From Haloplanus sp. XH21 (GTDB taxonomy: Archaea > Halobacteriota > Halobacteria > Halobacteriales > Haloferacaceae), in contig NZ_JALLPL010000001.1 in NCBI RefSeq assembly GCF_023276355.1, forward strand, positions 558,001 to 622,000: a stretch of DNA of 64,000 nt. Reading direction: 5' to 3'. The translations under genes and the position numbers were made by a program. The notes beneath the pieces are model-generated. The model did not search any database and was not told the DNA's origin. It worked only from the letters and a program-made list of their open reading frames with translations. Positions within the stretch are counted from its first letter, which is position 1. The number at the start of each line of letters is the position of its first letter. This document shows, piece by piece, positions 26,244 through 34,401 of this stretch.

Positions 26244-26365
26244 ACCCGAAGGTACGCGCCGCCGCAGGTAAACATATCGTCGCCGGGGGCGAGCGGCGCG
26301 CTCGAAGTCGCTCAACCGCGGGCGCTTCGCGGGGCTTAACCACGCCGAGCGCCTACCACGCGGTA
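26244..26365. promoter_or_regulatory. divergent promoter region htpX / nmd3-like gene
   Basis: This is a 122-bp spacer between divergently transcribed genes. CGGGGCTTAACCACG at about 26331-26345 gives a TATA-like CTTAAC about 28 nt upstream of the nmd3-like ATG at 26366. For htpX the AT-rich GTAAACATATCG at 26269-26280 lies about 26-35 nt upstream of its start on the other strand. Both genes therefore look leaderless. Confidence 0.45.
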
Positions 26366-27469
26366 ATGAGCGATTCCGAGTCACGGGAGTTCTGTCCCCG
26401 CTGTGGCGATCCGAGACCGGTTCGCGACGAACCGCTTCCGGGTGCGCCCCGCGACCGGGACCGACTGCTCTGTGACGCCTGCTACTTCGAGGACTTCGAT
26501 ATGGTCGACGCCCCCGACCGGATCGAGGTACTGGTCTGTTCGGGGTGTGGCGCCATCCAGCGGGGCAACCGCTGGGTCGACGTCGGCGCCCGCGACTACA
26601 CCGATGTCGCCATCGACGAGGTGAGCGAAGCGCTCGGCATCCACCTCGACGCCGAGGACGTCACCTGGGCGGTCGACCCCGAACAGGTCGACGAGACGAC
26701 GATCCGGATGCACTGCCAGTTCACGGGCGTCGTGCGCGAGACACCGCTGGAGGAGTCGGTCGTCGTCCCCGTCAAGATCGGTCGCGGGACCTGCGACCGC
26801 TGTGGCCGCATCGCCGGCGGCTACTACGCGAGCACCGTCCAGGTGCGAGCGACCGACCGCACGCCCACGCCCGAGGAGCGCAAGCGGGCCGTCGAAATCG
26901 CGGAGAGCCACGTCGCGGACCGCGAGGGCGACGGCGACCGCGAGGCGTTCGTCACCGAGGTCAAAGAAACCGACGAGGGACCGAACGTGAAACTGTCGAC
27001 CAACGGCCTCGGCGAGGAGGTGGCCCGCCGCATCACCCGCGAACTCGGCGGCACTCACGAGAGCTACCCCACCCTCGTCACCGAGGACGGCGACGGCAAC
27101 GAAGTGTACCGCGTCACCTACGCAGTGCGTCTGCCGAAGTTCGCGCCCGGCGACGTGATCGCCCCCAACGACGAAGACGGTCCCGTTCTCGTCCGGAGCG
27201 TGAGCGGGAACCTGAAAGGCGTCCGTCTCGACTCGGGCGACCCCTATGAAGCGCGCTTCGAGGAGGAGATCGCCGCCCGGCGCCTCGCCACCAGCGACGA
27301 CGCCACCGAAACGACGGTCGTGACCGTCGAGGACGACCACGCCGTCCAGGTGCTCGACCCCGAAACCTACGCGGCGAAGACGATCCCGCGCCCCGATTTC
27401 TTCGATCCCGACGCGGAGACCGTGCCCGTCGTCAAGACGCGGGCCGGCCTGCACGTCCTGCCCGAGTAA
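26366..27469 (+). CDS. NMD3-like 60S/50S ribosome-associated protein
   Basis: This 367-aa protein matches archaeal homologues of NMD3, the adaptor that in eukaryotes binds the large ribosomal subunit for export; archaeal versions are thought to act in 50S maturation or eviction. The N-terminal zinc modules are visible: CPRCGDP near residue 9, CDACYFE near 35, CSGCGAIQRGNRW near 58, and CDRCGR near 145. The middle includes the GGYYASTVQVRA segment. The C-terminal part, with FAPGDVIA..D.GPVLV, is an OB/SH3-like domain. It lies divergent from htpX and convergent with the XPD-like helicase. Confidence 0.88.
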   Translation: MSDSESREFCPRCGDPRPVRDEPLPGAPRDRDRLLCDACYFEDFDMVDAPDRIEVLVCSGCGAIQRGNRWVDVGARDYTDVAIDEVSEALGIHLDAEDVTWAVDPEQVDETTIRMHCQFTGVVRETPLEESVVVPVKIGRGTCDRCGRIAGGYYASTVQVRATDRTPTPEERKRAVEIAESHVADREGDGDREAFVTEVKETDEGPNVKLSTNGLGEEVARRITRELGGTHESYPTLVTEDGDGNEVYRVTYAVRLPKFAPGDVIAPNDEDGPVLVRSVSGNLKGVRLDSGDPYEARFEEEIAARRLATSDDATETTVVTVEDDHAVQVLDPETYAAKTIPRPDFFDPDAETVPVVKTRAGLHVLPE

Positions 27470-27490
27470 TCGGCCGGCGCCGTCGCGGCG

Positions 27491-29314
27491 TTACCACACG
27501 TCCGACAGCGGGTGATCGTCACCGGCGTCGGCGTCGGTGTTGTCATCGCCGGTGTCGTCGTCAGCGTAATCGTAATCACGAGCCTTGCTCTGCGACGCCG
27601 CGCTACCGCCCGACTGTCGCCGACGGGTGCGGCCCGACCGTCCGTTCGGCGTCGCCGCCATCCCGTCCAGCGCGGCGGCCGGATCAAAGGTCGGCAGGTC
27701 CGGCCGCGAACACCGGTCGACGGCGTCGGCGAACCAGTCCGGCATGTCGCCGCGGGCGCGGTCGAACAGGTCGAGCAGGCTCGCATCCGCGAGATACGTG
27801 GCGCCGTGGTCGTCCGGCGCGCGGACGATCCGTCCCGCGGCCTGGATCACCGTCTGTAGCGCGGTGCGGTAGTACCAGGCCCACTGGCCGTCTTCGAGGC
27901 GGCGGGCCACCCGCGAATCGGACGTGTTGAGATACGGCGCCTTACAGAGGACCTGCCAGCGCGCGAGGTCACCGCGCAGATCGAGGGCCTCCTCCATTTT
28001 CACCGAGAGGAAGAGCGTGGGGTCGCCGCTCGCCTTCCACGATTCGAGCGCCTGGTCCCGGTCCTCCCGGTCGTGAGTGCGCACGCGGGCGCCGACGCCG
28101 AAGTCGTCGAGGCGGTCGGCGAGTCGGTCCTGAATCGCGTAGGAGTGGCAGTGAACGAGACCTTTCTCGTTCGGATGCTGGGCCATCAGACGGACGAGGA
28201 GGCGCGCCACGTCGGGCAGCGTCTCGTCGCGGTGTTCGTAGGTCATCTTCCCCTGGGTCACGTCGTAGAGCAGGCGGTTGTCGAGGGGGAAGGTGTGAGG
28301 CACGTCGACGAGGGCGACGTTCGCGGGGTCGAGACCGACGCCCCGGCAGAACGACGCCTTATCGAGGATGGTCGCCGAGAGCAGCGCGAACGCGTTGCCG
28401 CGGTCCCAGACGGTGTGGTGTAGGTATCGCTCGGGGTCGAGCGGTTTGATCGTGATGGGCGTCCCCTCGCCGTCGGGTTGGTCGACGACCCACGTCGTCG
28501 TGCTCGTCGGGTCGCGGTAGTCCGAGACGAACCACTTGAGCTCCGAGCGGAGGTCCTGCAGGCGGTCCCGGCGCGCGGCCTCGGCGGGCGTGAGCTCCGC
28601 GCTGGCGGCGAGATCCGACGCGGCCCGTTCACAGACGCCGGCGAGCGTCTCGGCGAAGCGCGCCGTCCGGTCCACCGGATCGTCGGCCCCGGCCACGTCG
28701 GGAACGCCCACGTCGTCCCAGACGGGCACCGTCGCCGGACGCAGGTCGACGGTGGCGTACATCTCGGCCCACTCCGCGAGGCCGTGAGCCTCGTCGATGA
28801 CCACCACGTCGCGCTTGCCGAACACCTCGGAGCCAGCGGTCTGCATGAAGTAGGCGAGCGTCATCGCCGCGATGGATCGGTTCGAGGCGATGGCGCGGTC
28901 GGCGTAGTACGGACAGCGGTGTTGGATCGAGCAGTCGTAGCCCGACTGGCGGGCACAGGGAGCGCGGTCGACCGGCGTCGTCGACTCGTCGGGAAGAATA
29001 CAGGTGTAGTTGCTCTTGCCTCGGATCACGTTGAGGTCGTCGAGCAGATCGTCTTCGGCCACGTCGTCGAGCTGTGACACCTGGGGCGTGGTGTAGTAGG
29101 CGTCCGTCGCGTCGGCGGGGTCGGCCTCGTCGGGCGTGCGGGCGGCGCCCGCGATGGCCCTCGCGAGGAGGGACTTGCCGCTCCCGGTCGGCGCGCGCAC
29201 GAGCACCACGTCGTTGTCCGCGGCGAAGGCGTCGCGGATGGCTTCGAGGGCCTCGCGCTGGTTACCGCGGAACGAGGGGGCGGGAAACGCAGACGGAATG
29301 CGGTCGGGGTCCAC
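27491..29314 (-). CDS. XPD/Rad3/DinG-type ATP-dependent DNA helicase
   Basis: This 607-aa SF2 helicase has Walker A APTGSGKSLLA near residue 42 and a DEAH box VVIDEAHGL near residue 175. Four cysteines between them (in YTCILPDE, RAPCARQ, YDCSIQHRCPYY) match the iron-sulfur cluster domain of XPD-type helicases. The C-terminal half has the VHCHSYAIQDRL segment, FLSVKMEEALDLRGDLARW (motif V) and QAAGRIVRAPDDHGATYLAD (motif VI). XPD-type enzymes unwind 5' to 3' in repair. The C-terminal 70 residues are a low-complexity Ser/Arg/Asp tail. Haloarchaea carry more than one such helicase, so orthology with nucleotide-excision XPD is not certain. Confidence 0.9.
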   Translation of the reverse strand: MDPDRIPSAFPAPSFRGNQREALEAIRDAFAADNDVVLVRAPTGSGKSLLARAIAGAARTPDEADPADATDAYYTTPQVSQLDDVAEDDLLDDLNVIRGKSNYTCILPDESTTPVDRAPCARQSGYDCSIQHRCPYYADRAIASNRSIAAMTLAYFMQTAGSEVFGKRDVVVIDEAHGLAEWAEMYATVDLRPATVPVWDDVGVPDVAGADDPVDRTARFAETLAGVCERAASDLAASAELTPAEAARRDRLQDLRSELKWFVSDYRDPTSTTTWVVDQPDGEGTPITIKPLDPERYLHHTVWDRGNAFALLSATILDKASFCRGVGLDPANVALVDVPHTFPLDNRLLYDVTQGKMTYEHRDETLPDVARLLVRLMAQHPNEKGLVHCHSYAIQDRLADRLDDFGVGARVRTHDREDRDQALESWKASGDPTLFLSVKMEEALDLRGDLARWQVLCKAPYLNTSDSRVARRLEDGQWAWYYRTALQTVIQAAGRIVRAPDDHGATYLADASLLDLFDRARGDMPDWFADAVDRCSRPDLPTFDPAAALDGMAATPNGRSGRTRRRQSGGSAASQSKARDYDYADDDTGDDNTDADAGDDHPLSDVW

Positions 29315-29342
29315 GGTGGTGACTGCTGGTGGGAGAACTAAA

Positions 29343-29555
29343 CTATTCGGACAGCGCCGCCACGTCGTCGGCGGTCACCTCGCGGTCGTCGGGCAGTTGC
29401 TCGATGCAGTCGAAACAGAGGAAATACTCGGTGCCGTCGGCGAGTTCGAGCGTCATGCCGCCAGTCGTCTGGGCGTCGAACGTCCAGAGGTTGGCGATCC
29501 CCCCCGCGACGGGGACCTCCTTCCCACAGCCGCCACAGGGGTCGGTGCTCATCAC
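29343..29555 (-). CDS. small zinc-binding haloarchaeal protein
   Basis: This 70-aa protein has CGGCGKEVP at residues 7-15 and CFDCIEQLPDDRE at about 48-60, a pair of CxxC knuckles suited to one zinc ion. The middle, LWTFDAQTTGGMTLELADGTEYFL, would form the beta-sheet of a zinc ribbon. I recall similar conserved haloarchaeal proteins (a DUF7561-type family) but cannot confirm the number. A second Met one residue in (29552) may be the start. It is 28 nt downstream of the helicase start, on the same strand, and may be in one transcript with the helicase. Function is unknown. Confidence 0.75.
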   Translation of the reverse strand: MMSTDPCGGCGKEVPVAGGIANLWTFDAQTTGGMTLELADGTEYFLCFDCIEQLPDDREVTADDVAALSE

Positions 29556-29611
29556 CGGATGGAGGTGGGCGAAGCGGGAAAGTCCTGTGGCTGCCAGTCT
29601 GGCGGCGCGGG

Positions 29612-29785
29612 CTACTCGTCCCGAAGCCGTTCGAACTGATCGAGGAGGGCGTCGGTGGAGTCGCCAGCGTCGTACGAGAGGGTCCCTCTGAACTGCGACC
29701 GGTCGTCGTCGGACTGGACGTCGACCTGTCCCGTTTTCTGTGCGCGACGTTCGTGTTCGGCCTCGTCATAGGCACCCATTGACAT
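29612..29785 (-). CDS. small conserved haloarchaeal protein (DUF5786-like)
   Basis: This 57-aa protein begins MSMGAYDEAEHERR and ends DALLDQFERLRDE. This pattern, a fixed N-terminal MGAYDEAEHERR, a Thr/Tyr-containing centre and an amphipathic C-terminal helix following GDST, is one I recognise from a very widespread haloarchaeal family (DUF5786). No cysteines, signal or membrane segment are present, and the charge is strongly acidic. A TATA-like GTATAATC-type stretch on the minus strand just upstream (around 29810-29818) supports leaderless transcription. Function unknown. Confidence 0.8.
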   Translation of the reverse strand: MSMGAYDEAEHERRAQKTGQVDVQSDDDRSQFRGTLSYDAGDSTDALLDQFERLRDE

Positions 29786-29868
29786 GGTACGCTTTGCCTT
29801 GGACAGGGGAGATTATATAGCTACCGGGGGGACGGAACGCGTAAATCATCCGACCGCCTACAGCCGAC

Positions 29869-30870
29869 GTGGCACGACCCCTTCGTTTCAGACACGCCCC
29901 CGGACGCTGGACGGACGGCCGCGTGCGCTCCGAGGTGTTCGATCCGCTGGACGACAACCTCGGCGCGACCAGCCGTCAGCCCTGGTTCAAGCCGCCCGAG
30001 GGGTACGCCGCCCGCCGGTTCGACGTCGACAACGGCGATACGGCCCTGTTTTGCTGGAGTGACGACGGCGCCTACTGGCTCGGCAACACGGAGACCCCCT
30101 CGAGCCTCTGGCGCACCGAGAAGTACGGCTTCGACGAGGTGCCGAACCCCGTCGCCGACTGGGCGGAGCGCGAACTGCTCGCGGAGCTGCACGACCAGTC
30201 GCCGTGGCTCGAACCGTACCCCCATCTCTCGTGGTTCTTCCTCCCCGTCTTCCTCTCGAAGGACGGCCGGTGGACGACCCGGGAGTTCTTCGAGGAGCAC
30301 GCGGCGGGGTTCCCCGACGCCGACCGCGGGGCCGTTCTCGACTTTTACGAGGCGTTTCTCTCGACGGGTGTCTTCGACGACGAGCGCGAGACGATGGCGG
30401 GAAAACTCGGCACGTCCGAACGACTCGACCTGACGCGGATGGCGGCGACGATGGGGGAGTTTCACGCGGCGAAACTCCTCGTCGACGCCGGCTACGAAGC
30501 GGTGCCCGAGATCGAGGTGACGACGGGTCACTCCATCGACTTCCAGGCGCGAACGGACGACGAGAGCGAGCAACCGCTCGTGGAAGTGACGCGCCCGCTT
30601 CCGCCGAACCGGCGGTCGGCAGGAACGCCGAGCGCCGCCGTGCGGGATACGGCCCAGACGAAGACGGACGGCCAACTCGCGGCCCACGCCGGCGGCGTCG
30701 TGCTGTTCGTCGACTGTTCGTCCTTCCCCGACGACGACTGGTTTGCGGTGAAAGACGGGCAACCCGACGTAGGGCACCGACCGGCGGTGGTCTACCGGAT
30801 GCGTCCCGACGGGAGTGTGACTGGATACACGAAAGGGACGGTTCCGCTGGAACTAGACACGCTTCGTTAG
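29869..30870 (+). CDS. haloarchaeal protein of unknown function (DUF5784-like)
   Basis: This 333-aa protein begins at a GTG and opens ARPLRFRHAPGRWTDGRVRSEVFDPLDDNLGA. It shows no signal peptide or membrane segment. The centre has a helical stretch ending in MGEFHAAKLLVDAGYEAVPEIEVTTGHSIDF, followed by LVEVTRPLPPNRR and a later VVLFVDCSS. The D...VEVTR arrangement after a helix recalls the E/D-xV core of restriction-endonuclease-like folds, but this is only suggestive. I recall this as a haloarchaea-specific family (DUF5784). Its stop overlaps that of the convergent small gene by 3 nt. Confidence 0.7.
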   Translation: MARPLRFRHAPGRWTDGRVRSEVFDPLDDNLGATSRQPWFKPPEGYAARRFDVDNGDTALFCWSDDGAYWLGNTETPSSLWRTEKYGFDEVPNPVADWAERELLAELHDQSPWLEPYPHLSWFFLPVFLSKDGRWTTREFFEEHAAGFPDADRGAVLDFYEAFLSTGVFDDERETMAGKLGTSERLDLTRMAATMGEFHAAKLLVDAGYEAVPEIEVTTGHSIDFQARTDDESEQPLVEVTRPLPPNRRSAGTPSAAVRDTAQTKTDGQLAAHAGGVVLFVDCSSFPDDDWFAVKDGQPDVGHRPAVVYRMRPDGSVTGYTKGTVPLELDTLR

Positions 30871-31151
30871 AGCGACAGCGGCGTCGGCCCGGATTCGCCG
30901 AGCGCGGTCGGATCACGGTCGCTGTAGAATCGGCGGCCGATGGCCTTGTGACCGACGGCGGAGCGAATCGAGAGGCGGACGTCCTCGGGCGCGTCGAACT
31001 CCTCGGCGCCCAGGCGGGAGAGCACGTCGCCGAGCTCTTCGGTCCCACGCTGAAGTTCGAGTTCACAGTCGCCGCACTCGTCGATGATCTCGTCCGTCGT
31101 TGCGGGGTAGTCGAGGGCGTCGATCTGATCGACAGTGCCGTTGAATATCAT
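30867..31151 (-). CDS. small conserved haloarchaeal protein (DUF5789-like)
   Basis: This 94-aa protein reads IFNGTVDQIDALDYPATTDEIIDECGDCELELQRG from its start. It contains a DALDYPATTDEII segment and one CGDC motif; the C-terminal half has IRSAVGHKAIGRRFYSDRDP. It resembles short haloarchaeal DUF5789 proteins, where the first half may be a winged-helix-like element. The start at 31151 is preferred over 31166 because an AT-rich TATA (ATTATAGTT, minus strand, around 31173-31181) is then the right 26 nt upstream. Function unknown. Confidence 0.7.
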   Translation of the reverse strand: MIFNGTVDQIDALDYPATTDEIIDECGDCELELQRGTEELGDVLSRLGAEEFDAPEDVRLSIRSAVGHKAIGRRFYSDRDPTALGESGPTPLSL

Positions 31152-31377
31152 CACTGTATTCCACATGGTCGATAACTATAATGGTTTTCCATGCGCATCC
31201 TTAGACCGATAGTAGTCTTTAATCATCCTTAATTGAGGATTCGTCCCTCGGTAGCTCACACCAATCATGGGCACGGAGAACACGTCGAATCCCCGGGCTG
31301 CGTGCGCTCAGGGATGCTGACAGTCCCGACCCCTACCGGAGCACAAGGTCTATCGGCGATGACGGGGAGGGACACGT

Positions 31378-32169
31378 ATGGACGTGGTCGCCGACCTGCA
31401 CGTACACACGACGGCGTCGGACGGTCAGTTGTCGCTGTCCACGCTGCCGGGGGCGGCCCGGCGCGGCGGCGTCGACGTCGTCGCCGTGACGGACCACGAC
31501 CGACTCCATCCGGGACTGGATGCGCCCGTGACGACCCGCGAGGGAGTGACCGTGATCCGCGGGATCGAACTCCGGGTCGAGACGCCGACCCAGCGAGTCG
31601 ACCTCCTCGGCTACGGCGTCCGGGAGACGGAGGCGCTCCGGACGGAACTGAACCACATCCAGACCGACCGCGTGCGGCGCGCGCGGCGCATGACCGAACG
31701 GGTGGAAGCGCGGCTCGATGTCGACCTCGCGGTGGCGTTCGAGGACGGCGTCGGCCGACCGCATATCGCCCGAGCGATCGCGGAGAGCGACGCCGACTGC
31801 GGTTACCAGGAGGCGTTCGACCGCCTCATCGGGAACGACGGGCCGTGTTACGTTCCACGCGACGTGCCGCCCGCCGAACGGGGAGTGCGGCTTCTCAGGG
31901 CGGCGTGTGCCGTAGTGAGTCTCGCGCACCCGTTCCGCTACGACGAGACGGACGCCGCGCTCGAACTCGCGGCCGATCTCGACGCCGTCGAGCGGTACTA
32001 CCCGTACGATCGGGAGGTCGACGAGACGCGTCTGGACCGGGTGATCGACCGGCACGACCTGCTGGCGACGGGAGGGAGCGACGCCCACGACGAACGGCTC
32101 GGCGTCGCCGGCCTGTCGGCGGACGCGTACGCCCGGTTCGCGTCGCGTCTGCCGGATGCGCAGGGTTAA
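31378..32169 (+). CDS. PHP-domain metal-dependent phosphoesterase
   Basis: This 263-aa protein has the PHP motifs DLHVHTTASDG (residues 6-16), VTDHD (about 38-42), the GIELRVET segment (about 62), SLAHPFRY (about 181) and a final GGSDAHD (about 238), providing the trinuclear metal site. The family includes 3',5'-nucleoside bisphosphate and nano-RNA 5' exonucleases (RnaAM/YciV) and polymerase-associated PHP domains; the free-standing form suggests an RNA or nucleotide phosphatase. A good Shine-Dalgarno stretch GGGGAGGGA lies about 8 nt before the ATG. The 175-bp spacer before it is AT-rich in its first half and shows nothing else. Confidence 0.88.
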   Translation: MDVVADLHVHTTASDGQLSLSTLPGAARRGGVDVVAVTDHDRLHPGLDAPVTTREGVTVIRGIELRVETPTQRVDLLGYGVRETEALRTELNHIQTDRVRRARRMTERVEARLDVDLAVAFEDGVGRPHIARAIAESDADCGYQEAFDRLIGNDGPCYVPRDVPPAERGVRLLRAACAVVSLAHPFRYDETDAALELAADLDAVERYYPYDREVDETRLDRVIDRHDLLATGGSDAHDERLGVAGLSADAYARFASRLPDAQG

Positions 32170-32195
32170 ACCGGAGGGAGTCCCTACCGAGAGCC

Positions 32196-32360
32196 ATGAA
32201 CTGCCATTACTGCGAACGCGAGGCCGCCTACGCGGCGGAGAAGGAAGGCGTTCGCGTCGGCCTCTGCGAGGACCACTTCCGCGAGCGACTGGAGGAGCTC
32301 GCGGAGTCCGACGATCTCGCTGCCCTCCGCGAGAGGATCGACATCGACCGCACGGAGTAG
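32196..32360 (+). CDS. small zinc-finger-like haloarchaeal protein (DUF6757-like)
   Basis: This 54-aa protein opens MNCHYCEREA and has VGLCEDHFRERLEELAESD, so CxxC followed by CxxH, the typical treble-clef or zinc-ribbon knuckles, and then an acidic helix. I recognise the pattern as a common haloarchaeal family (DUF6757). It starts 26 nt after the PHP gene and is probably in the same transcript. The GGAGGGAG upstream is 16 nt from the ATG. A run of six T follows the stop codon immediately. Confidence 0.8.
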   Translation: MNCHYCEREAAYAAEKEGVRVGLCEDHFRERLEELAESDDLAALRERIDIDRTE

Positions 32361-32366
32361 TTTTTT
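32361..32366 (+). terminator. oligo-T terminator after the PHP/DUF6757 operon
   Basis: Six consecutive T follow directly after the TAG at 32360. Archaeal RNA polymerase terminates at such U-runs without a required hairpin. A 13-bp perfect hairpin 45 nt further on (32411-32444) may help from the other strand for dedA. Confidence 0.6.
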
Positions 32367-32393
32367 CGCGGTATCTCGTTCGTTTCCCTCGTC

Positions 32394-32460
32394 GTTTGGA
32401 ACTGTTTGGACACCTGATCGCACGCAGCCCTGCGATCAGGTGTGCACTGACTTACGAAGC
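32394..32460. repeat. inverted-repeat element, copy 2 of 2
   Basis: This is the reverse-complement counterpart of 20901-20967, with about 54 of 67 positions identical by hand alignment. Here the core hairpin is longer: 13-bp perfect arms at 32411-32423 and 32432-32444 (ACACCTGATCGCA and its complement) with an 8-nt loop. Imperfect outer arms CTCGTCGTTT and AAGCAACGAG extend the stem. It lies between convergent genes (the DUF6757-like gene and dedA). Confidence 0.7.
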
Positions 32461-32468
32461 AACGAGCG

Positions 32469-32990
32469 CTACAGCACGGTGTCGAACCAGAGATACAGTC
32501 CGGCGAGAATGACTTCGAAGGAGAGCGTCCCGAGCGCCGACAGGATCACGAATCGCCGGTCGTCCATCCCCGCGAGACCGGCCGGCACCGTCACCATCCC
32601 GCGCGTGAACAGGAGCGTGTTGCTCACGGGGACGACGACCGGTCCCCACCGATCGAACCAGCCCTCGAAGCGGGCGAGGGCGTCGTCGCTGACGCGGAAC
32701 CACCGCGCCTGCAACAGGCGCTCGCGCCCCGCGCGCTTGGCCAGCGTGAACAGCGCGAACTGCCCGACGGTGGCGCCGGCGACGGCGACGGCGATGACGA
32801 CGATGGCGTCCGTGGCCGAGCCGCCGAGGAGGGCAAGCGCCCCCGGGACGACGAGTTCGCTCGGGACGATGTACAGCAACATCGCGCCCTCGAGGACGAA
32901 CACGCCGAGGAGGACGAGCAGCCCGTAGTCGGCCGTGAGCAACTCGCGGAGGGTGTCCGGCAACTGGACGATCTGCAGCGGCGAGAGCAC
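32469..32990 (-). CDS. DedA/SNARE-associated (VTT) family membrane protein
   Basis: This 173-aa protein has four or five hydrophobic segments. It carries the family's reentrant-loop hallmark, the acidic residue and proline in [25 protein letters not shown], and the second motif [11 protein letters not shown]..., then [36 protein letters not shown], which matches the DedA pattern F.R..P..R...SxxAGxxxM in degenerate form. DedA proteins act in lipid flipping (undecaprenyl or polyprenyl phosphate) and membrane homeostasis. It is shorter than the 200-residue norm at the C-terminus. It is divergent from hemB. Confidence 0.85.
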   Translation of the reverse strand: MLSPLQIVQLPDTLRELLTADYGLLVLLGVFVLEGAMLLYIVPSELVVPGALALLGGSATDAIVVIAVAVAGATVGQFALFTLAKRAGRERLLQARWFRVSDDALARFEGWFDRWGPVVVPVSNTLLFTRGMVTVPAGLAGMDDRRFVILSALGTLSFEVILAGLYLWFDTVL

Positions 32991-33087
32991 ACCCGCCTCT
33001 GGAGCGCGGAGAACTATATCGGTTGCGTCGTCGCGTCGAACGGGCGGGAACGACGGGGTTTTGGGCGCTCCGACCGACGGGTGCGGT

Positions 33088-34068
33088 ATGAATCAGCCCG
33101 ACCGACCGCGGCGACTCCGCCGGGACGGCGTGCGGTCGCTGGTCAGCGAGACCGACCTCGACGCGGCCGACCTCGTCGCGCCGGTGTTCGTCGACGCGAC
33201 GACCGACGAACGGGTCCCCATCGAGTCGATGCCGGGACACGAACGCGTGCCCGTCGATCAGGCGGTCGACCGCGTCGAGGAGGTGCTGGCGACGGGCGTC
33301 GAGGCGATCATCCTCTTCGGCATCCCCGAATCGAAGGACGCCGAGGGCTCCCGCGCCTGGGCGACCGACGGCGTCGTGCAGCGGGCGACGCGCGCCATCA
33401 CCGACGAGACCGACGCGACGGTCATCACGGACGTCTGTCTCTGTGAGTACACCGATCACGGGCACTGCGGCGTGTTGGAACCGGACGCCCGAACGGAGCC
33501 GACCCTGACCGTCGACAACGACGCGACCCTGGATCTGCTCGCGCGGACGGCCGTCTCCCATGCGGAGGCGGGCGCGGAGATGGTCGCCCCCTCCAGCATG
33601 ACCGACGGGATGGTGGGCGCGGTCCGGCAGGGGCTCGACGACGCGGGCTTCACCGACGTCGCGATCATGTCCTACGCCGCGAAATACGAGAGCGCCTTCT
33701 ACGGCCCCTTCCGCGACGCCGCCGACGGCGCGCCCGCCTTCGGCGACCGACGACACTACCAGATGGACCCCGCGAACGGCCGGGAGGCGCTCCGGGAAGT
33801 CCGGCTCGATGTCGAACAGGGCGCCGACGTGTTGATGGTCAAACCCGGCCTCCCCTATCTCGACGTGGTGAGTACGATCCGCCGGGAGTTCGACCGGCCC
33901 GTCGCGGCCTACAACGTCAGCGGCGAGTACGCGATGCTCCACGCCGCCGCGGAGAAGGGGTGGCTCGACCTCGAAGCGGTGGCGCAGGAGTCGCTCCTCT
34001 CGCTCAAGCGCGCCGGCGCCGATCTCATCGTGACGTACTTCGCCGAGGACGTCGCTCCGCACTGCTGA
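33088..34068 (+). CDS. hemB: delta-aminolevulinic acid dehydratase (porphobilinogen synthase)
   Basis: This 326-aa enzyme condenses two 5-aminolevulinates into porphobilinogen. The zinc-binding triple-Cys loop [14 protein letters not shown] (residues 115-128) marks the zinc-dependent type. The two Schiff-base lysines are K199 in SYAAKYES and K252 in VLMVKPG. The remaining family segments ([33 protein letters not shown]) are present. The start at 33088 follows the normal N-terminus. It is upstream of the Amt-PII gene but separated by 326 bp; the other haem genes hemL, hemC and hemD follow after amt. Confidence 0.97.
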   Translation: MNQPDRPRRLRRDGVRSLVSETDLDAADLVAPVFVDATTDERVPIESMPGHERVPVDQAVDRVEEVLATGVEAIILFGIPESKDAEGSRAWATDGVVQRATRAITDETDATVITDVCLCEYTDHGHCGVLEPDARTEPTLTVDNDATLDLLARTAVSHAEAGAEMVAPSSMTDGMVGAVRQGLDDAGFTDVAIMSYAAKYESAFYGPFRDAADGAPAFGDRRHYQMDPANGREALREVRLDVEQGADVLMVKPGLPYLDVVSTIRREFDRPVAAYNVSGEYAMLHAAAEKGWLDLEAVAQESLLSLKRAGADLIVTYFAEDVAPHC

Positions 34069-34320
34069 CGGGGCGTTCGGCCTCGTCAGGGCGCGGCGCT
34101 GCTGGCAGGCGGCGGAGAACTATAAGTTACCTTACACTACGTTCGTCGGGTTTTGATACGTTGTCCACCCATCGAACAGGAATTTTACAACCTTATACAA
34201 CATGTATCCACTATTAAATCGGACGAACATCCACCAGTCGCATCTAATATAGACATTTGTAAACGCTAAATCTTATATTATGCCGTAACAGTACCTTCTA
34301 TCGCAACTTGGAGAACGAAC
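34069..34320. promoter_or_regulatory. AT-rich intergenic region upstream of the amt-PII leader
   Basis: No gene is seen here. The last 200 bp are AT-rich compared with the coding DNA. It holds a 7-bp inverted repeat, GTTCGTC (34141-34147) and GACGAAC (34222-34228), 74 nt apart, and the promoter at its end. TTTGTAAACG at 34256-34265 is followed by CTTATA at 34272-34277, the same element and spacing as upstream of nirA (57249-57270). The predicted transcription start is near 34301. Confidence 0.65.
34256..34277 (+). promoter_or_regulatory. shared nitrogen-promoter element plus TATA box (amt copy)
   Basis: TTTGTAAACG, six variable bases and CTTATA. The identical ten bases and CTTATA occur upstream of nirA at exactly the same spacing (16 nt from start to start). 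The ten-mer lies where a BRE-proximal activator or repressor would touch the pre-initiation complex. Common control of ammonium uptake and nitrite reduction is the obvious inference. Confidence 0.65.
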
Positions 34321-34401
34321 ATGGAAGAAGAAATCGGAAACACTGACGACTGTCCAAGTATCGATAGCGAAATAGCGCGGGTGGAGGTGACGGAATGGTA
34401 G
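34321..34401 (+). CDS. 26-codon leader ORF overlapping the amt start
   Basis: This ORF of 26 codons plus stop begins [11 protein letters not shown] and ends VEVTEW. It has its own Shine-Dalgarno GGAG (34310-34313), 7 nt before the ATG, and lies downstream of the predicted transcription start. Its TAG (34399-34401) overlaps the amt ATG (34395) in another frame, and the amt Shine-Dalgarno GGAGGTGA (34383-34390) lies inside it. Translation through it would control access to the amt start site. Whether the peptide itself has a role is unknown. Confidence 0.5.
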   Translation: MEEEIGNTDDCPSIDSEIARVEVTEW

